Part shown: in pieces, positions 1 through 6,881 of the stretch
How the letters are laid out: each line of letters starts with the position of its first letter
How positions within the stretch are numbered: position 1 is the stretch's first letter
Assembly: GCA_016200125.1 (NCBI GenBank)
Contig: JACQFK010000318.1
Coordinates: forward strand, 1 to 10,303
Length of the DNA: 10,303 bases
DNA from: Planctomycetota bacterium
Lineage (GTDB): Bacteria; Planctomycetota; MHYJ01; JACPRB01
Reading direction: 5' to 3'
Notes under the pieces: generated by a model
Database searches by the model: none
Seen by the model: only the letters and a program-made list of their open reading frames with translations
What the model was told of the DNA's origin: nothing
Translations under genes and position numbers: made by a program

Positions 1-645
1 GATCCCGACGCGATCGACCTGGTGATGAACCCGTCGAAGAACCGCATCCTCGGCGAGTCGCTCGTGCTGACCACGATGTCGAAGTTCTCGCGGGCGATGA
101 ACCACCCGCACTACACGTTTCGGAAGAAGATCTCGCACACGGCCGACTCGCAGGACCAGCGCCACCGCATGGTCCCCGGCTCGCGCCCCGTGCTCGCGGC
201 GCAGTTCGTGCCCGGGCGGCCCGATCTCGTCCTGCCGCCGGTCATGGAGCGCGAGCCCGAGGTCGCCGAGCTGGTCGCCAAGCTCATGAAGCGGGTGTGG
301 AGGGCGATCGACGAGCTGCGCGAGCTGGGCGCGCCCTGGGAGTCGGCCCAGTACCTCCTGCCCAACGCGTTCCCCATCCGCTTCGAGGAATCGGGCGACC
401 TGATGCACCTCCATCACAAGTGGACGACGCGGCTCTGCTATCTCGCCCAGGAGGAGATCTGGCGCTGTTGCGTGGAGGAGGTCCGCCAGGTGGCGAAGGT
501 CCATCCGCTGATCGCCGCCCATCTCGTCGCGCCCTGCGGCCTCCGCAAGACCGCGGGGGCGACGCCCTACTGTCCGGAAGGAAACCGCTTCTGCGGCGTG
601 CGCGTCTGGGAGCTCCCCCTGGATCAGTACTCCCGCGTGATCTGA
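1..645 (+). CDS. ThyX-like (FAD-dependent thymidylate synthase family) protein, 5' end missing
   Basis: The frame is open from base 1, so the true start lies upstream; 214 residues are visible, ending at TGA 643-645. Two blocks recall ThyX, the flavin-dependent enzyme that methylates dUMP to dTMP. One is the HxxFTF-like segment followed by ISHTADSQDQRHR (visible residues 44-56). The other is LLPNAFPIRFEESGDLMHLH...LAQEEIW (residues 119-154), resembling the ThyX stretch in which a helix ends in AQxEIR. Canonical ThyX has RHRx7S; here RHR is followed by MVPGSRPV, so that serine is not in place, although a serine occurs at residue 61. The C-terminus adds a cysteine-containing tail (C179, C191, C198) that ordinary ThyX lacks. 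This resembles long, divergent ThyX-family proteins whose activity I cannot assert. Family membership is fairly secure; thymidylate synthase activity is not. The gene converges on the minus-strand gene that ends at 650. Confidence 0.72.
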   Translation, partial: DPDAIDLVMNPSKNRILGESLVLTTMSKFSRAMNHPHYTFRKKISHTADSQDQRHRMVPGSRPVLAAQFVPGRPDLVLPPVMEREPEVAELVAKLMKRVWRAIDELRELGAPWESAQYLLPNAFPIRFEESGDLMHLHHKWTTRLCYLAQEEIWRCCVEEVRQVAKVHPLIAAHLVAPCGLRKTAGATPYCPEGNRFCGVRVWELPLDQYSRVI

Positions 646-649
646 CGCC

Positions 650-1783
650 CTATTCCGAAGTGATGGTCACGTCGCTCCAGTAGGCGTACTCCCACTTCCA
701 GTCGTTGGGGAAGTCCTCCAGGCGCAGCGCGATGCGCTTGCCGGCGTGGAGGGAGAGGTCGACCGTCTTCTGGCGCCAGCCCGAGCCGGGCGGGCCGATG
801 AGCTCCTTCAGGACCTGCTTGTCGTCCACGAAGACCCGCAGCTCGAAGTCCCCTTGCTGGTGGCAGGCGACCCAGAACGAGAGCGTGGTCTTCTTGCCCG
901 AGGGGACGTCCACCTCGCGCTCGAGGCGCGCGGGGGTCGTCTTGTCGAGAGGATGGGTCATGTAGACGCTGCTGCGGTCGCCATAGGAGGGGAGGACGCC
1001 GGTCTGGCCGGGCTCGGCGCTCGACGTGACCTTCCACTCGCTCCAGACCGCCGCGCGGCGCGTGGGCTCGTCGAGCGTGCCGAGGTACTCGTTCTTCATC
1101 TTCTCGACTTCCGTGGCCCGGGGTCCGGCGATCTTGGCGGCGGCGACGAACATCCGGAGGATCTCCTCCGCCCGCTCTTTCCGCCCGTCGTCCTGGATCA
1201 TCTGCCGGATCTGACCGAGGAAGGACTCGAATTTCTGCGCGGCGCTTGGGGCCACGAGGGGATCGGACGATTTCGAGGGATTGGACGGCGGATCGCGGCG
1301 CGGAGGAGGAGGCGGCGGAGGCGGCTGGGGATCGCGCGGCGGGGGCGGCGGAGGAGGATCCGACGGCGGCTGCCGCCTCGGGATGTCGACGATCAGCGGG
1401 GTCGAGGGCTCCGGCGGCGGCGCCGGGGGACGCGAGGGCCCGCTCTGGGTGACGGCGACGATCAGGATGAGAAGGACGACGCCGCCCAGTCCCGCGATGA
1501 TCGGCAGCGGATTCGACTGCTTGGACGCGCTCGACGGAGCGGAGCGCCGCCCCGGCGCGGCGATGATCGGAATCGGGCCGGTGGCCGACTTCCGCTGCGG
1601 CGGAGGCGGCGGAGCGGGGACTTTTCCCGAGGAGCTCCGCTTCGGAGCCTCTTCGCCGACCTTGTAGGGTCGGCATTCCGTGCAGAAGGGCCTGCCGTCG
1701 AGGGTCCGGGCCTTGCCGCGCTCGAAATCGTCCTCGCGGAGGCTGTTGCCGCAGGCCTCGCAATAGACGATTTGCCGACCCAT
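650..1783 (-). CDS. Zinc-ribbon / single-pass membrane protein with polyproline linker and C-terminal beta-sandwich-like domain
   Basis: A 377-residue protein of unknown function. An N-terminal four-cysteine zinc-ribbon-like module (C8, C11, C34, C37) is followed by a basic linker, one hydrophobic helix (about 92-112), a proline-rich stretch (about 117-167), a short charged helical region (about 180-235) and a C-terminal domain (about 265-377) rich in alternating strands, ending in YWSDVTITS. That end looks like a galactose-binding-type jelly roll; this is inferred from pattern only. Topology is probably ribbon in the cytoplasm, C-terminal domain outside. The first ATG-proximal start, GTG at 1795, would overlap the only GGAG (1798-1795). 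ATG 1783 gives the sequence MGRQIVYC, which matches the MGREIVYC start of the upstream neighbour, so I chose it. It lies 49 bases after that gene's stop, probably in the same transcript. No catalytic motif is visible. Confidence 0.85.
   Translation of the reverse strand: MGRQIVYCEACGNSLREDDFERGKARTLDGRPFCTECRPYKVGEEAPKRSSSGKVPAPPPPPQRKSATGPIPIIAAPGRRSAPSSASKQSNPLPIIAGLGGVVLLILIVAVTQSGPSRPPAPPPEPSTPLIVDIPRRQPPSDPPPPPPPRDPQPPPPPPPPRRDPPSNPSKSSDPLVAPSAAQKFESFLGQIRQMIQDDGRKERAEEILRMFVAAAKIAGPRATEVEKMKNEYLGTLDEPTRRAAVWSEWKVTSSAEPGQTGVLPSYGDRSSVYMTHPLDKTTPARLEREVDVPSGKKTTLSFWVACHQQGDFELRVFVDDKQVLKELIGPPGSGWRQKTVDLSLHAGKRIALRLEDFPNDWKWEYAYWSDVTITSE
1283..1435 (-). repeat. Low-complexity polyproline-coding tract
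   Basis: Encodes about residues 117-167 of the preceding gene: runs of seven and eight prolines broken by RDPQ and RRDP, just after the membrane helix. The plus strand reads as GGC/GGA-rich near-repeats. It probably acts as an extended spacer carrying the C-terminal domain away from the membrane. Runs of this kind usually need elongation factor P to be translated and are prone to length change. Confidence 0.8.
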
Positions 1784-1832
1784 GTTCTGATTCACTCCAA
1801 TGAAAGCCGAAGGAGGCCGCCGGTGCCGGGCC

Positions 1833-4800
1833 CTAAGGAGGTTCGAGCATGTCTCCGTAGGGGCTGAACTCCAGTCCGGGGATGGCGGCCTTGGCGGAAT
1901 CGGTGATGCGCATCATCAGGCCGAAGCCGGCCGTGTTCTGGTTCACCTTGACGAGCAGGCGGTTCCAGCCCTCGACGAGCTTGATCGGGACGTTGAACTC
2001 GTCGGCCTTCACCGCGCCGCCCTTGTTGTTGTCGTGCACCAGCGTCCCCTGCAGCCAGGCCCGGCCGCCGTCGTCGTGCGAGATCAGGAGCCGCGCGTCC
2101 ATGTCGGCCGGGGCCTTGACGTGGATCAGCGCATAGACGCTGACGTTGGTCTTGGGGTTGAAGAGGTTGCTCTTGTCCCAGTCGAAGACCGCCTGCGCCC
2201 CGTTGATGCCGGCCGAGGCGAGCTTCCACTTCACCTTGCCCGACTTGCCCTGGTATTCCTTCCCGAGATCGATCTCCTTCTCGGGCGGCTGCTCGTTCGT
2301 CAGTCCGTCGGCGAAGGGCCCGATGACGAACCACTCCTTCGCCTGGGGGCTGCCCTTGACGTCGGCCTTGGGGGCGGGCGCCGCCGCGACCTCCTTGGCC
2401 AGGTCCTTCGCGGTCGCGTCGTCGGGCGCCCGGGCTCGCGTCGCCGAGATGATGACGTACTTCACGGCGAAGCCCTGCTGGTCGGTGAGGATGCGCACCT
2501 GCTTCGGGCCCGGCGCGAGGTAGGTCTTGGGGAGCGGGATCGAGATCCAGTCCCACTTGGCCGCCGTCTTCGGATGCTCCTTCGCGCCCTTGGGCTTGTG
2601 GTCGTCGTGGTTCTTCTTGAGCCCGCTCGGGTAGGGCAGCGGGGCGGCCATCGCGACGCCGGGGTCGATGCCCACGTCCTTCCCCTTGTTCTTCGTGACG
2701 CCCTCGCTGGTCTGGTAGGAGCCGTTCCAGACCTCCTGGCAGCAGCCGCCCGCGTAGACCCAGCACTTGTAGGTCAGGCCCGGCAGCGCGATGAACTCGG
2801 CCTCGACGTAGTTGAAGAGGCTGTCCTTGAAGTCGATGCCCTTCGAGGCCACCCAGCTGGGGTCGTCCTTCTTCAGCTTGAAGGTGTTGTAGTCGCCGTT
2901 GCAGACGAGGTCGGCAGGCAGGAACACGTACTCCTTGCCGGTCTCGGCGCGGCGCGCGATCTGCGGCTGGTACTTCTTCACGATCGAGGTGGAGGTGTAC
3001 TCGCTGAGCAGGACCTTGGACTTCTCGATCGAGTTGTACTTCGTGATCGACTTCCGCCACTCGAACTCGGACTGGTGGAAGAGGATCCGCGCCTCGAACT
3101 CGCGGGAGTTGGGCTTGGGCGCCTTCTCGCGCGCCTCGGGGGCGTGGATCCAGTAGCGGTCGGGGGCGGTCCCGCCCAGCGACTGGGCCGACTCGACCGC
3201 GCCCTCGATGAGCGCGAACTTCGTCAGGAGGTCGAGGTCCTTCTTGACCAGGGTCTTCTTCTTCGCCTTGTAGAGCACGGCGAGCGACCCGGCGTTCAGG
3301 TCCGTGATCTCGACGAACACCGAGGGCTGCGCCTTCTTGTCGACGGGATCGGGCTGGATCTCGAGGCGGGTCGGCTCGACCTTCACGACCTTGCCCGTGA
3401 CCTTCTTCCACTCGCCGGGCTTGTCCTGGTATTCGAGCGTGACGGTCGACAGCTTCGCCGTCTCCCCGGCGGTCTTGAGGAGATCCGTGTAGCGCTCGCC
3501 GATCGCCTTGAGCGCCTCGACGTCCTCGGTGGCCGCCTTCTTGGCCTCGGCCGCCTCCGCGCGGGCGGCCGCGCCGCTCATCTCGTTCGCCGCGCCGGCG
3601 TAGTCGCGGGCGAAGGCGATGGACATCGCGCTCTGCCACGCGGGCATGATGGCCTTCATCGCGGGGGAGAGATCCTTGACCTTGACGGGTCCCGGGGGCC
3701 GGCTGTTGTCGGGCGGGTTCTTGCTCGGGTCGGGCTCCGCGCTGCCGAGGAGCGCGAGGAACTTCTCGAACTTCTCGGCCAGCTCGGGCATCTCCCACTT
3801 GGCGATGATGTCCTTCTTCTTCTGGATTTCGGGGTCGTCTCCCGCCTGCTTCTTGTCCTCCACCTCCTTCTTGAACTGGTGGAGGGTGTCATCGGCCCGG
3901 TTGCGGGTCAGCTTGATCTTGGTGTCGAGCCGGTCGGTCCACTCGGGGATGTCGTGCAGGGCCTTGGACTTCTCGTAGGTGTCGATGACCGCCTTGTAGT
4001 CGTGGCTGCTGTAGAGGGCCTTGACCTCGTCCTGGACGGCATTGATCGCCTTGTCGAGCCTCGCGAGCGCGTCGTCGATCGCCGACTCCACGTCGGGCGC
4101 GAGCGGCGTGCCTTCGGCGGCCGCTTTCGCCTGGCGGAACTTCTTGATCTGGAGGCCGATCTGCTCGGGCTTGATCTCGAAGGCCTCCTTCAGCAGCGCC
4201 TTCGCCTCCTTGACCTTCGGGGAGTCGGTGATGCCCGCCGTCGGCTTGATCTTGGTTCCCTCGACGACGTCGGCGGTCGGCTTCGACTTGGCCTCGGGCT
4301 TCCGGCCGAGGACGACGATGAGCACCAGGACGATCAGCACGAACACGCCGCCGCCGATCGAGCTGAAGAGGATGATCTTCTTCTTCTTGTCGGCGGGAGC
4401 CGCCTCCTCGCCCTCTTCCCCTTCGTCGCCCTCCTCGGGGGGAGGCTGGACCTTGGGGATCGACGCGGTCACCCGCTTGCGCACGCCGGTGGACGCGGTG
4501 GGAACGGGCCCGGTGGTCCCGGTCCGGACCTTCGTGACGGGACCCGCGCCGCTGCGGGGGCGGGACGTCGTGCCCGTGCGCTGGGTCGAGGTCTGCCCTG
4601 TCTTCTCGACGGGCTTCATGTCGGTCGAGGAGATCTTCTTGATGCCGCCGGTCTTGGTGCGGCTGCCCTTCGGGGGATTGAGGATGGCGTCCTGCTCCTC
4701 GGCGGAAAGGTCCGCCACGAGCTCGTCGACGCAGTCGGGGCAACTGACCTTGTCGCCGACACGGTAGGCTTTGCCGCCATCGAAGTCCGCGCCCTGCAGC

Positions 4801-4841
4801 CGGGTCGCGCACTTCCAGCAATAGACGATTTCTCGGCCCAT
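1833..4841 (-). CDS. Large zinc-ribbon / single-pass membrane protein with two exported beta-sandwich-like domains
   Basis: A 1002-residue protein of unknown function, start MGREIVYC. Order: four-cysteine zinc-ribbon module (C8, C11, C34, C37); Thr/Arg-rich linker (60-130); acidic patch (136-147); KKKK then one hydrophobic helix (about 155-179), whose basic flank predicts N-in topology; charged helical segments (about 205-365, 395-460) with coiled-coil-like composition; a small strand-rich segment (about 466-515); a domain at about 640-800 with the motif YKCWVYAGGCC (691-701); and a C-terminal domain (836-982) beginning EWFVIGPF and containing LISHDDGGRAWL (919-930) and GWNRLLVKV. The last domain resembles the PA14/CBM-like modules often found in planctomycete secreted proteins; this comes from memory of the pattern, not a search. 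I see no enzyme motif. No convincing Shine-Dalgarno precedes the ATG. It is the first gene of a probable two-gene unit with the shorter protein downstream. Confidence 0.87.
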   Translation of the reverse strand: MGREIVYCWKCATRLQGADFDGGKAYRVGDKVSCPDCVDELVADLSAEEQDAILNPPKGSRTKTGGIKKISSTDMKPVEKTGQTSTQRTGTTSRPRSGAGPVTKVRTGTTGPVPTASTGVRKRVTASIPKVQPPPEEGDEGEEGEEAAPADKKKKIILFSSIGGGVFVLIVLVLIVVLGRKPEAKSKPTADVVEGTKIKPTAGITDSPKVKEAKALLKEAFEIKPEQIGLQIKKFRQAKAAAEGTPLAPDVESAIDDALARLDKAINAVQDEVKALYSSHDYKAVIDTYEKSKALHDIPEWTDRLDTKIKLTRNRADDTLHQFKKEVEDKKQAGDDPEIQKKKDIIAKWEMPELAEKFEKFLALLGSAEPDPSKNPPDNSRPPGPVKVKDLSPAMKAIMPAWQSAMSIAFARDYAGAANEMSGAAARAEAAEAKKAATEDVEALKAIGERYTDLLKTAGETAKLSTVTLEYQDKPGEWKKVTGKVVKVEPTRLEIQPDPVDKKAQPSVFVEITDLNAGSLAVLYKAKKKTLVKKDLDLLTKFALIEGAVESAQSLGGTAPDRYWIHAPEAREKAPKPNSREFEARILFHQSEFEWRKSITKYNSIEKSKVLLSEYTSTSIVKKYQPQIARRAETGKEYVFLPADLVCNGDYNTFKLKKDDPSWVASKGIDFKDSLFNYVEAEFIALPGLTYKCWVYAGGCCQEVWNGSYQTSEGVTKNKGKDVGIDPGVAMAAPLPYPSGLKKNHDDHKPKGAKEHPKTAAKWDWISIPLPKTYLAPGPKQVRILTDQQGFAVKYVIISATRARAPDDATAKDLAKEVAAAPAPKADVKGSPQAKEWFVIGPFADGLTNEQPPEKEIDLGKEYQGKSGKVKWKLASAGINGAQAVFDWDKSNLFNPKTNVSVYALIHVKAPADMDARLLISHDDGGRAWLQGTLVHDNNKGGAVKADEFNVPIKLVEGWNRLLVKVNQNTAGFGLMMRITDSAKAAIPGLEFSPYGDMLEPP

Positions 4842-4860
4842 AGAATCGGTTGGAAAGAGG

Positions 4861-4910
4861 GGGATCGCTCAGGGAGTAGGGCAGGGAACGGCTTTCCCTG
4901 GGGAGATCCC
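4861..4910 (-). promoter_or_regulatory. Nested hairpin in the leader of the large zinc-ribbon gene
   Basis: A perfect 7-base-pair stem (4882-4888 with 4894-4900, five-base loop) lies inside a possible outer stem of GGGATC (4861-4866) with GATCCC (4905-4910). It sits between a possible promoter and the ATG at 4841, in the 168-base gap after the archaemetzincin gene. There is no T-run after it on the minus strand, so it looks more like a leader structure or operator than an intrinsic terminator. A role as the terminator of the archaemetzincin transcript is possible but it is about 100 bases past that stop. Confidence 0.45.
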
Positions 4911-4924
4911 GCTCTCTCTTACCC

Positions 4925-4954
4925 TATATACACCTTCATCACCCCACCTGTGGA
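4925..4954 (-). promoter_or_regulatory. Possible sigma70-type promoter for the large zinc-ribbon gene
   Basis: On the minus strand, TATATA (4930-4925) lies 18 bases after TCCACA (4954-4949); each matches its consensus box at four of six positions. This is one of the few AT-rich spots in the window and would give a leader of roughly 75 bases containing the nested hairpin. It is a weak call made by eye, in the right place and orientation. Confidence 0.3.
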
Positions 4955-5009
4955 ATACCAGCACCCGCGAGGAATTATCCCTCGACCGGGGTCGTGAGTA
5001 CACTTCTTT

Positions 5010-5714
5010 TTAGCTCCTCCAGAAGTCCCGGAGCCGGCGCTCCCGCTCCTCCCGGTCCAGCCCCGTGTTCCATTCCAGCTTGCGGAGGTCGACCGGGCAG
5101 AGGGAGAGGGGCTGGCCGTCGCTCTCCTCGAGCGTATTGGATCCCTGCATCACGCAGGGCCGGGTCACGCAATGGGCGATCGACAGGATGTGGCCCGCCT
5201 CGTGGGTGAGGAGCTTGAGCGCGCGGCGTTCGAAGCGGGCGGGGTCGGCCGGATCGAGCCGCGCGAGGGAGCAGACGCCGACCCGCCGCTCGAGGTTGCC
5301 CTCGCCGAACACGTAGTTCTTCCCCCGCGCGAAGAGATCGCGGTCGGCGACGCCCATGTAGACGAGCGCGTCGGCCGGCAGGAGGCCGGCGAGCTCGTCG
5401 AGGATCATCGAGGAGTTGTGCTGATCGCGGGGGGGAACGTGGGCCCGGTCGGGCAGGGGGAGGGGATCGAGGACCCGCGCTTCGAGGCCGAAGAAGGCTT
5501 CGGCGTAGTCCCGCAGGCGGCCGATCGTCGCGCCGTGGCGCGCGGCGGCGGAGCCGAGCGGCTGGAGGACGAAGCGGAAGCGGTCCGCGGACTTCCGGTT
5601 GGCGCAGGCGGCGGTATAGTCGTCGAAGGTCTGCTCCTGCTCGACGAAGAGCGACCGCCACTCGCCCTTTCGGGGCGGGGCCAGTCGCTCGAATCCTTCC
5701 TCGCCGCGGCTCAT
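5010..5714 (-). CDS. Archaemetzincin-like zinc metalloprotease
   Basis: A 234-residue protein, close to the usual size of archaemetzincins. It has the family's signature: HEAGHILSIAHC (171-182) supplies zinc ligands H171, H175 and H181 and catalytic E172, followed by C187, M189 (the Met-turn candidate), the GSNTLEE block after it, and LCP at 205-207. Archaemetzincins bind a second, structural zinc through four cysteines in HC, CxM and CxxC. Here the last motif reads CPVD (206-209), so the fourth cysteine is aspartate. The glycine usual in HExxHxxGxxH is also serine (S178). The protein has no signal peptide, so it should be cytosolic. Physiological substrates of bacterial members are unknown. 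The ATG at 5714 is preceded closely by GTGGG. It is transcribed divergently from the NHL gene and in the same direction as the zinc-ribbon pair, 168 bases upstream of them. Confidence 0.93.
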   Translation of the reverse strand: MSRGEEGFERLAPPRKGEWRSLFVEQEQTFDDYTAACANRKSADRFRFVLQPLGSAAARHGATIGRLRDYAEAFFGLEARVLDPLPLPDRAHVPPRDQHNSSMILDELAGLLPADALVYMGVADRDLFARGKNYVFGEGNLERRVGVCSLARLDPADPARFERRALKLLTHEAGHILSIAHCVTRPCVMQGSNTLEESDGQPLSLCPVDLRKLEWNTGLDREERERRLRDFWRS

Positions 5715-5790
5715 CCCACTATATTAGACGGGAACCTGCCCCGCGCGGCGGGCTTGTGTCGTAGTAATTCCATCACGGAGGGAGCCGCCC
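5715..5790. promoter_or_regulatory. Divergent intergenic region with the NHL gene's ribosome binding site
   Basis: These 76 bases separate two divergent starts and must hold promoter elements for one or both. The AT-rich TATATTA (about 5720-5727) beside the archaemetzincin start could serve as a -10 element on the minus strand, which would leave almost no leader; I cannot find a matching -35. On the plus strand GGAGGGAG at 5777-5784 is a strong Shine-Dalgarno six bases before ATG 5791 and fixes that start. Confidence 0.5.
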
Positions 5791-6822
5791 ATGCCATCGA
5801 GTCTTATGACGTTCGTCCTCGCGCTGGCCCTCGTCCTCAAGCCGGCGGAGAAGGTCGCGATCCTCGCAAGCGGCGACCTGAAGGAGCCCTTCGCGATCGA
5901 CTGGGACAAGGCGGGGAACGCCTACATCGCCGAAATGGGCGGCAACCGGGTGAGCCTGCTCGACAAGGCCGGCAAGCTGAGCGTTCTCGCGGGCACGGGC
6001 GAGAAGGGGCTCTCGGGCGACGGCGGCGCCGGCGCGAAGGCGCAGTTCAACGGGCCGCACCACCTGCTCGTCGGGGCCGACGGCGATCTCTACGTCGCCG
6101 ACACCTTCAACAACTGCGTGCGTAAGATCGACCTCAAGACGGGCGTCGTGACGCGGGTGGCCGGGACCGGGCAGAAGGGCACCAGCGGCGACGGCGGCCC
6201 CGCCGTCAGCGCGCAGTGCGGCGGCATCTACTGCATCGCCTTCGATCCCAAGGGCGAGAAGCTCTACCTCTGCGATCTCGACAGCCGGCGGATCCGCGTG
6301 ATGGCGCTCAAGAGCGGGATCATCTCGACGATCGCCGGCAACGGGCAGAAGGGCGTACCGAAGGACGGCGAGGACGCGAAGACCCAGCCGCTCGTCGATC
6401 CGCGCGCGGTGGCCGCGGATTCGAAGGGCAACGTCTACATCCTCGAGCGGAGCGGCAACGCCCTCCGCGTCGTCGACGCCTCGGGGAAGATCCACACGGT
6501 GGCGGGGACCGGGAAGGCCGGGCTTTCGGGCGACGGCGGCCCCGCGCTCCAGGCCAAGATGAACGGGCCCAAGCACCTGAGCTGCGACAAGGAGGACAAC
6601 GTCCTCATCGCGGACACCGAGACCCACACGATCCGGCGCTACACGCCGAAGGACGGGAAGATCCAGCGCGTGGCGGGCACGGGGAAGAAGGGGACCTGCG
6701 CGGCCGGCGGGGCCCCCGAGCAGATCGAGCTGAGCCGCCCCCACGGGGCGACGATCGACCCCTCGGGCGCCGTGGTGATCTGCGACAGCGACAACAACCG
6801 GGTCCTCCGGATCGAAAAATAA
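5791..6822 (+). CDS. Exported NHL-repeat beta-propeller protein
   Basis: A 343-residue protein made almost wholly of NHL repeats, a fold that binds protein, RNA or polysaccharide partners and in some families has lyase activity. A hydrophobic N-terminus (about 5-17) looks like a short signal peptide, although it lacks the usual basic residues and has no lipobox. Six blades are visible, around residues 32-62, 88-118, 145-175, 203-233, 259-289 and 317-343, with GNxYIA or GDLYVAD strand motifs and NNxVRxxD-type endings. Between blades runs a repeated linker such as VAGTGQKGTSGDGGPA (123-138), seen five times; the third and fifth copies are degenerate. This is the secreted bacterial NHL type often annotated only as NHL-repeat protein. 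I see no catalytic residues I can name. It reads into the PIG-L cluster after 59 bases that contain an inverted repeat. Confidence 0.9.
   Translation: MPSSLMTFVLALALVLKPAEKVAILASGDLKEPFAIDWDKAGNAYIAEMGGNRVSLLDKAGKLSVLAGTGEKGLSGDGGAGAKAQFNGPHHLLVGADGDLYVADTFNNCVRKIDLKTGVVTRVAGTGQKGTSGDGGPAVSAQCGGIYCIAFDPKGEKLYLCDLDSRRIRVMALKSGIISTIAGNGQKGVPKDGEDAKTQPLVDPRAVAADSKGNVYILERSGNALRVVDASGKIHTVAGTGKAGLSGDGGPALQAKMNGPKHLSCDKEDNVLIADTETHTIRRYTPKDGKIQRVAGTGKKGTCAAGGAPEQIELSRPHGATIDPSGAVVICDSDNNRVLRIEK
5884..6819 (+). repeat. Six NHL propeller blades
   Basis: Six blade-length repeats of about 55-58 codons each, spaced by AGTGxKGxSGDGG-type linkers. Blades 3, 4 and 6 have drifted most; the linker before blade 4 reads IAGNGQKGVPKDGEDA and that before blade 6 VAGTGKKGTCAAGGAP. 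Six blades are enough to close a propeller. Confidence 0.8.
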
Positions 6823-6825
6823 GCG

Positions 6826-6846
6826 CGTTCCAACGTCGTTGGAACG
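6826..6846. promoter_or_regulatory. Perfect 9-base-pair inverted repeat between the NHL gene and the deacetylase cluster
   Basis: CGTTCCAAC (6826-6834), a three-base spacer GTC, then GTTGGAACG (6838-6846): every base pairs. It begins four bases after the NHL stop codon. In RNA it would form a tight hairpin but no T-run follows (GCAGCAGTTC), so it is not a textbook intrinsic terminator. It could be a partial terminator, an mRNA 3'-end stabiliser, or a dimeric-repressor operator for the deacetylase genes. Confidence 0.6.
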
Positions 6847-6881
6847 GCAGCAGTTCGGGGCGGGAGCTGGGAGGGTTGACC

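Noticed and set aside
1281..1453. The GGC/GGA-rich run considered as a tandem DNA repeat or collagen-like glycine-rich gene on the plus strand
   Set aside because: No fixed repeat period by eye; on the minus strand it is an in-frame polyproline linker of a convincing gene.
1784..1795. GTG at 1795 as the start of the shorter zinc-ribbon protein
   Set aside because: It overlaps the only Shine-Dalgarno-like GGAG, and the neighbouring paralog begins at the equivalent of ATG 1783.
746..1867. Long plus-strand frame opposite the shorter zinc-ribbon gene
   Set aside because: Arginine-rich, low-complexity translation lying exactly over the proline-rich gene; explained as its complement.
1800..4997. 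A 1065-codon open frame on the plus strand, antisense to the large zinc-ribbon gene
   Set aside because: It is a mirror of the minus-strand gene produced by high third-position GC. Its translation is leucine/arginine/glycine-rich with no recognisable domain, whereas the minus-strand reading has coherent modules and a neighbour with a matching N-terminus.
6216..6881. In-frame upstream extension of deacetylase copy A
   Set aside because: It would overlap the NHL gene over 600 bases and bury the lipoprotein signal; a strong Shine-Dalgarno sits right before ATG 6882.
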